Shown here one piece after another: positions 63,071 through 64,000 of a DNA stretch of 64,000 nucleotides. Numbering within the stretch: position 1 is the stretch's first letter; every line of letters begins with the position of its first letter. Source of the DNA: Prostheceraeus crozeri (Eukaryota > Platyhelminthes > Polycladida > Euryleptidae). The stretch lies in the NCBI GenBank assembly GCA_907163375.1, contig CAJQUW010007051.1, positions 551,772 through 615,771 of the forward strand, in the 5' to 3' direction. The notes beneath the pieces are model-generated. The model was not told where the DNA came from, ran no database searches, and saw only the letters and a list, made by a program, of their open reading frames with translations. Both the position numbers and the translations under genes were made by a program.

Positions 63071-64000
63071 CCAATCACTCGATTGATAGGTTCCTTAAAA
63101 CCCCTTCTTTTTATCTCAATATAATTAAGCGTGAAAAGCAGTTTTGTACCTGCCGAGATGACCTTGAGTTACAGTCAGGAATCTTTCATCAACATTGATG
63201 TCTGAAATCCAATTTTATTTACGTTTTAGGACTTAACATTTGCATAATTAACTATGAGAGCCACAGATTATTACACAATAGGTTGCCACGGCAGGAGATA
63301 GCATTGGAAGTTATTGTGAAGGGAAACCCGCCTTTTTTGTTAGAGTTTTCTTCTTTCTTTGAAGGGTGACTTATGACTTTAGGAATTGGAAGTGCAAACG
63401 GCAATTTTCGTGCATATGCTTAGATTAACTTATCGTTGTTTTTGGCGCTAATTTCTGCGGTCTTCAGAACTTCCTGACATGAGAAATAATTTTTCACAAA
63501 AGAATTTATATTTTAGCATGTCGTTATAGCCTTGTATCGCGGATTTGCTTTCATTCGTCGGAGAGTCTTTGAATGGCTGAGCCAACATTTTGCCTTTAAC
63601 TGTTTTCGACAATTTTCACGTTACGTGTCGTTTTCCCGTGTTAGGTCATTGACTAAAAACTCTCTTTACCACATTTGCATAGGTGCTAACCTATTGCGAC
63701 ATAAGTGACTACACGAATTAGAGCAATATCACAAGATCTTATACGCGCATTGGCAAAGTTGAATGCGAATTAGTATGGAAACATCAGTTGACCCACAAAA
63801 GCAGTTTACCATCTCTGAATAAGCTCGTTGTTCCTATCCAAGCAGATTTCGCTTAAAAACAATCTGCAACACATGTTTCAACCTTTATGTGACACTATCA
63901 AGTACATTTTGCATATAATGTAATAACATAGCCTTTTTAAAAAATATACGCAATTACAGAAGGACTATACTTCGAGAGTGAGCAGACATAGCTCGAAAAC
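63071..64000. other. Window end, inside or near the end of Polinton B
   Basis: I see no gene and no sequence complementary to the element B left terminus. It may hold further decayed ATPase or terminal-region sequence. Confidence 0.4.

Larger units (their letters stand above)
41437..64000. mobile_element. Polinton/Maverick fossil B, left end present, right end outside the window
   Basis: The left terminus AGTAGTAAGCAAAACTCC begins with the same AGTAGTAA as element A and is preceded by TACATC. The contents are leader region, coiled-coil and small genes, family-B polymerase, penton-like genes, a TBP-like/PC4-like pair, protease, major capsid protein, pX-like protein, integrase and ATPase remnant. 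No complementary right terminus is visible before 64,000. It is a fossil. The left half and polymerase are nearly whole, while the right half has of the order of fifteen breaks and decays further toward the window end. Confidence 0.9.

Noticed and set aside
63400-64000. Right end of Polinton B
   Set aside because: I looked for a complement of AGTAGTAAGCAAAACTCC and for TACATC after it and found none, so no right boundary is claimed.

Overview
The window is eukaryotic, most likely from a marine invertebrate animal. It has AT-rich intergenic DNA with almost no coding content, GT-AG introns, TATA promoters, microsatellites and several classes of animal transposon. The host flank repeats a TAGGCCTA-type octamer that I associate, from memory only, with sea urchin and other echinoderm DNA. 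I see no tRNA, rRNA, CRISPR array or complete host gene.

Layout. Positions 1-22.4 kb are host intergenic DNA with palindromic MITE-like elements, several tandem arrays, and a decayed pogo-type DNA transposon on the minus strand (about 16.3-20.1 kb) whose transposase has an intron. Positions 22,425-40,885 are a Polinton (element A). It has terminal inverted repeats and a perfect 6-bp target duplication, TAAATC. A mariner-like transposon (31.66-32.86 kb) and a piggyBac transposon (36,553-39,063, flanked by TTAA) have inserted into it. A 545-bp host spacer follows. From 41,437 to at least 64,000 lies a second Polinton (element B), whose right end is outside the window.

Element B carries the usual Polinton set: protein-primed family-B DNA polymerase, cysteine protease, major capsid protein, a basic pX-like protein, penton-like structural proteins, integrase and an ATPase remnant. 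Element A keeps the polymerase and a set of unrecognised early-type genes but shows no capsid, protease, ATPase or integrase gene. Both are fossils. In B the polymerase is nearly whole, while the structural half has of the order of fifteen breaks. In A the polymerase has about five or six.

The most interesting content is what looks like an element-encoded transcription module. Element B has an intact 181-codon protein with both lobes of a TATA-binding-protein fold. A second protein, whose N-terminal half resembles the PC4 single-stranded-DNA-binding coactivator, overlaps it in another frame. A diverged remnant of the same overlapping pair lies in element A. Both elements also have TATA-box promoters, short leader exons ending in clear 5' splice sites, and repeated, apparently structured non-coding blocks after those splice sites. 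These blocks include small hairpins with a constant CTAT loop and changing stems, and UUCG-loop hairpins. Several genes of element B have stop codons embedded in AATAAA. Assigning these parts to one system is inference; the individual parts are visible in the sequence.
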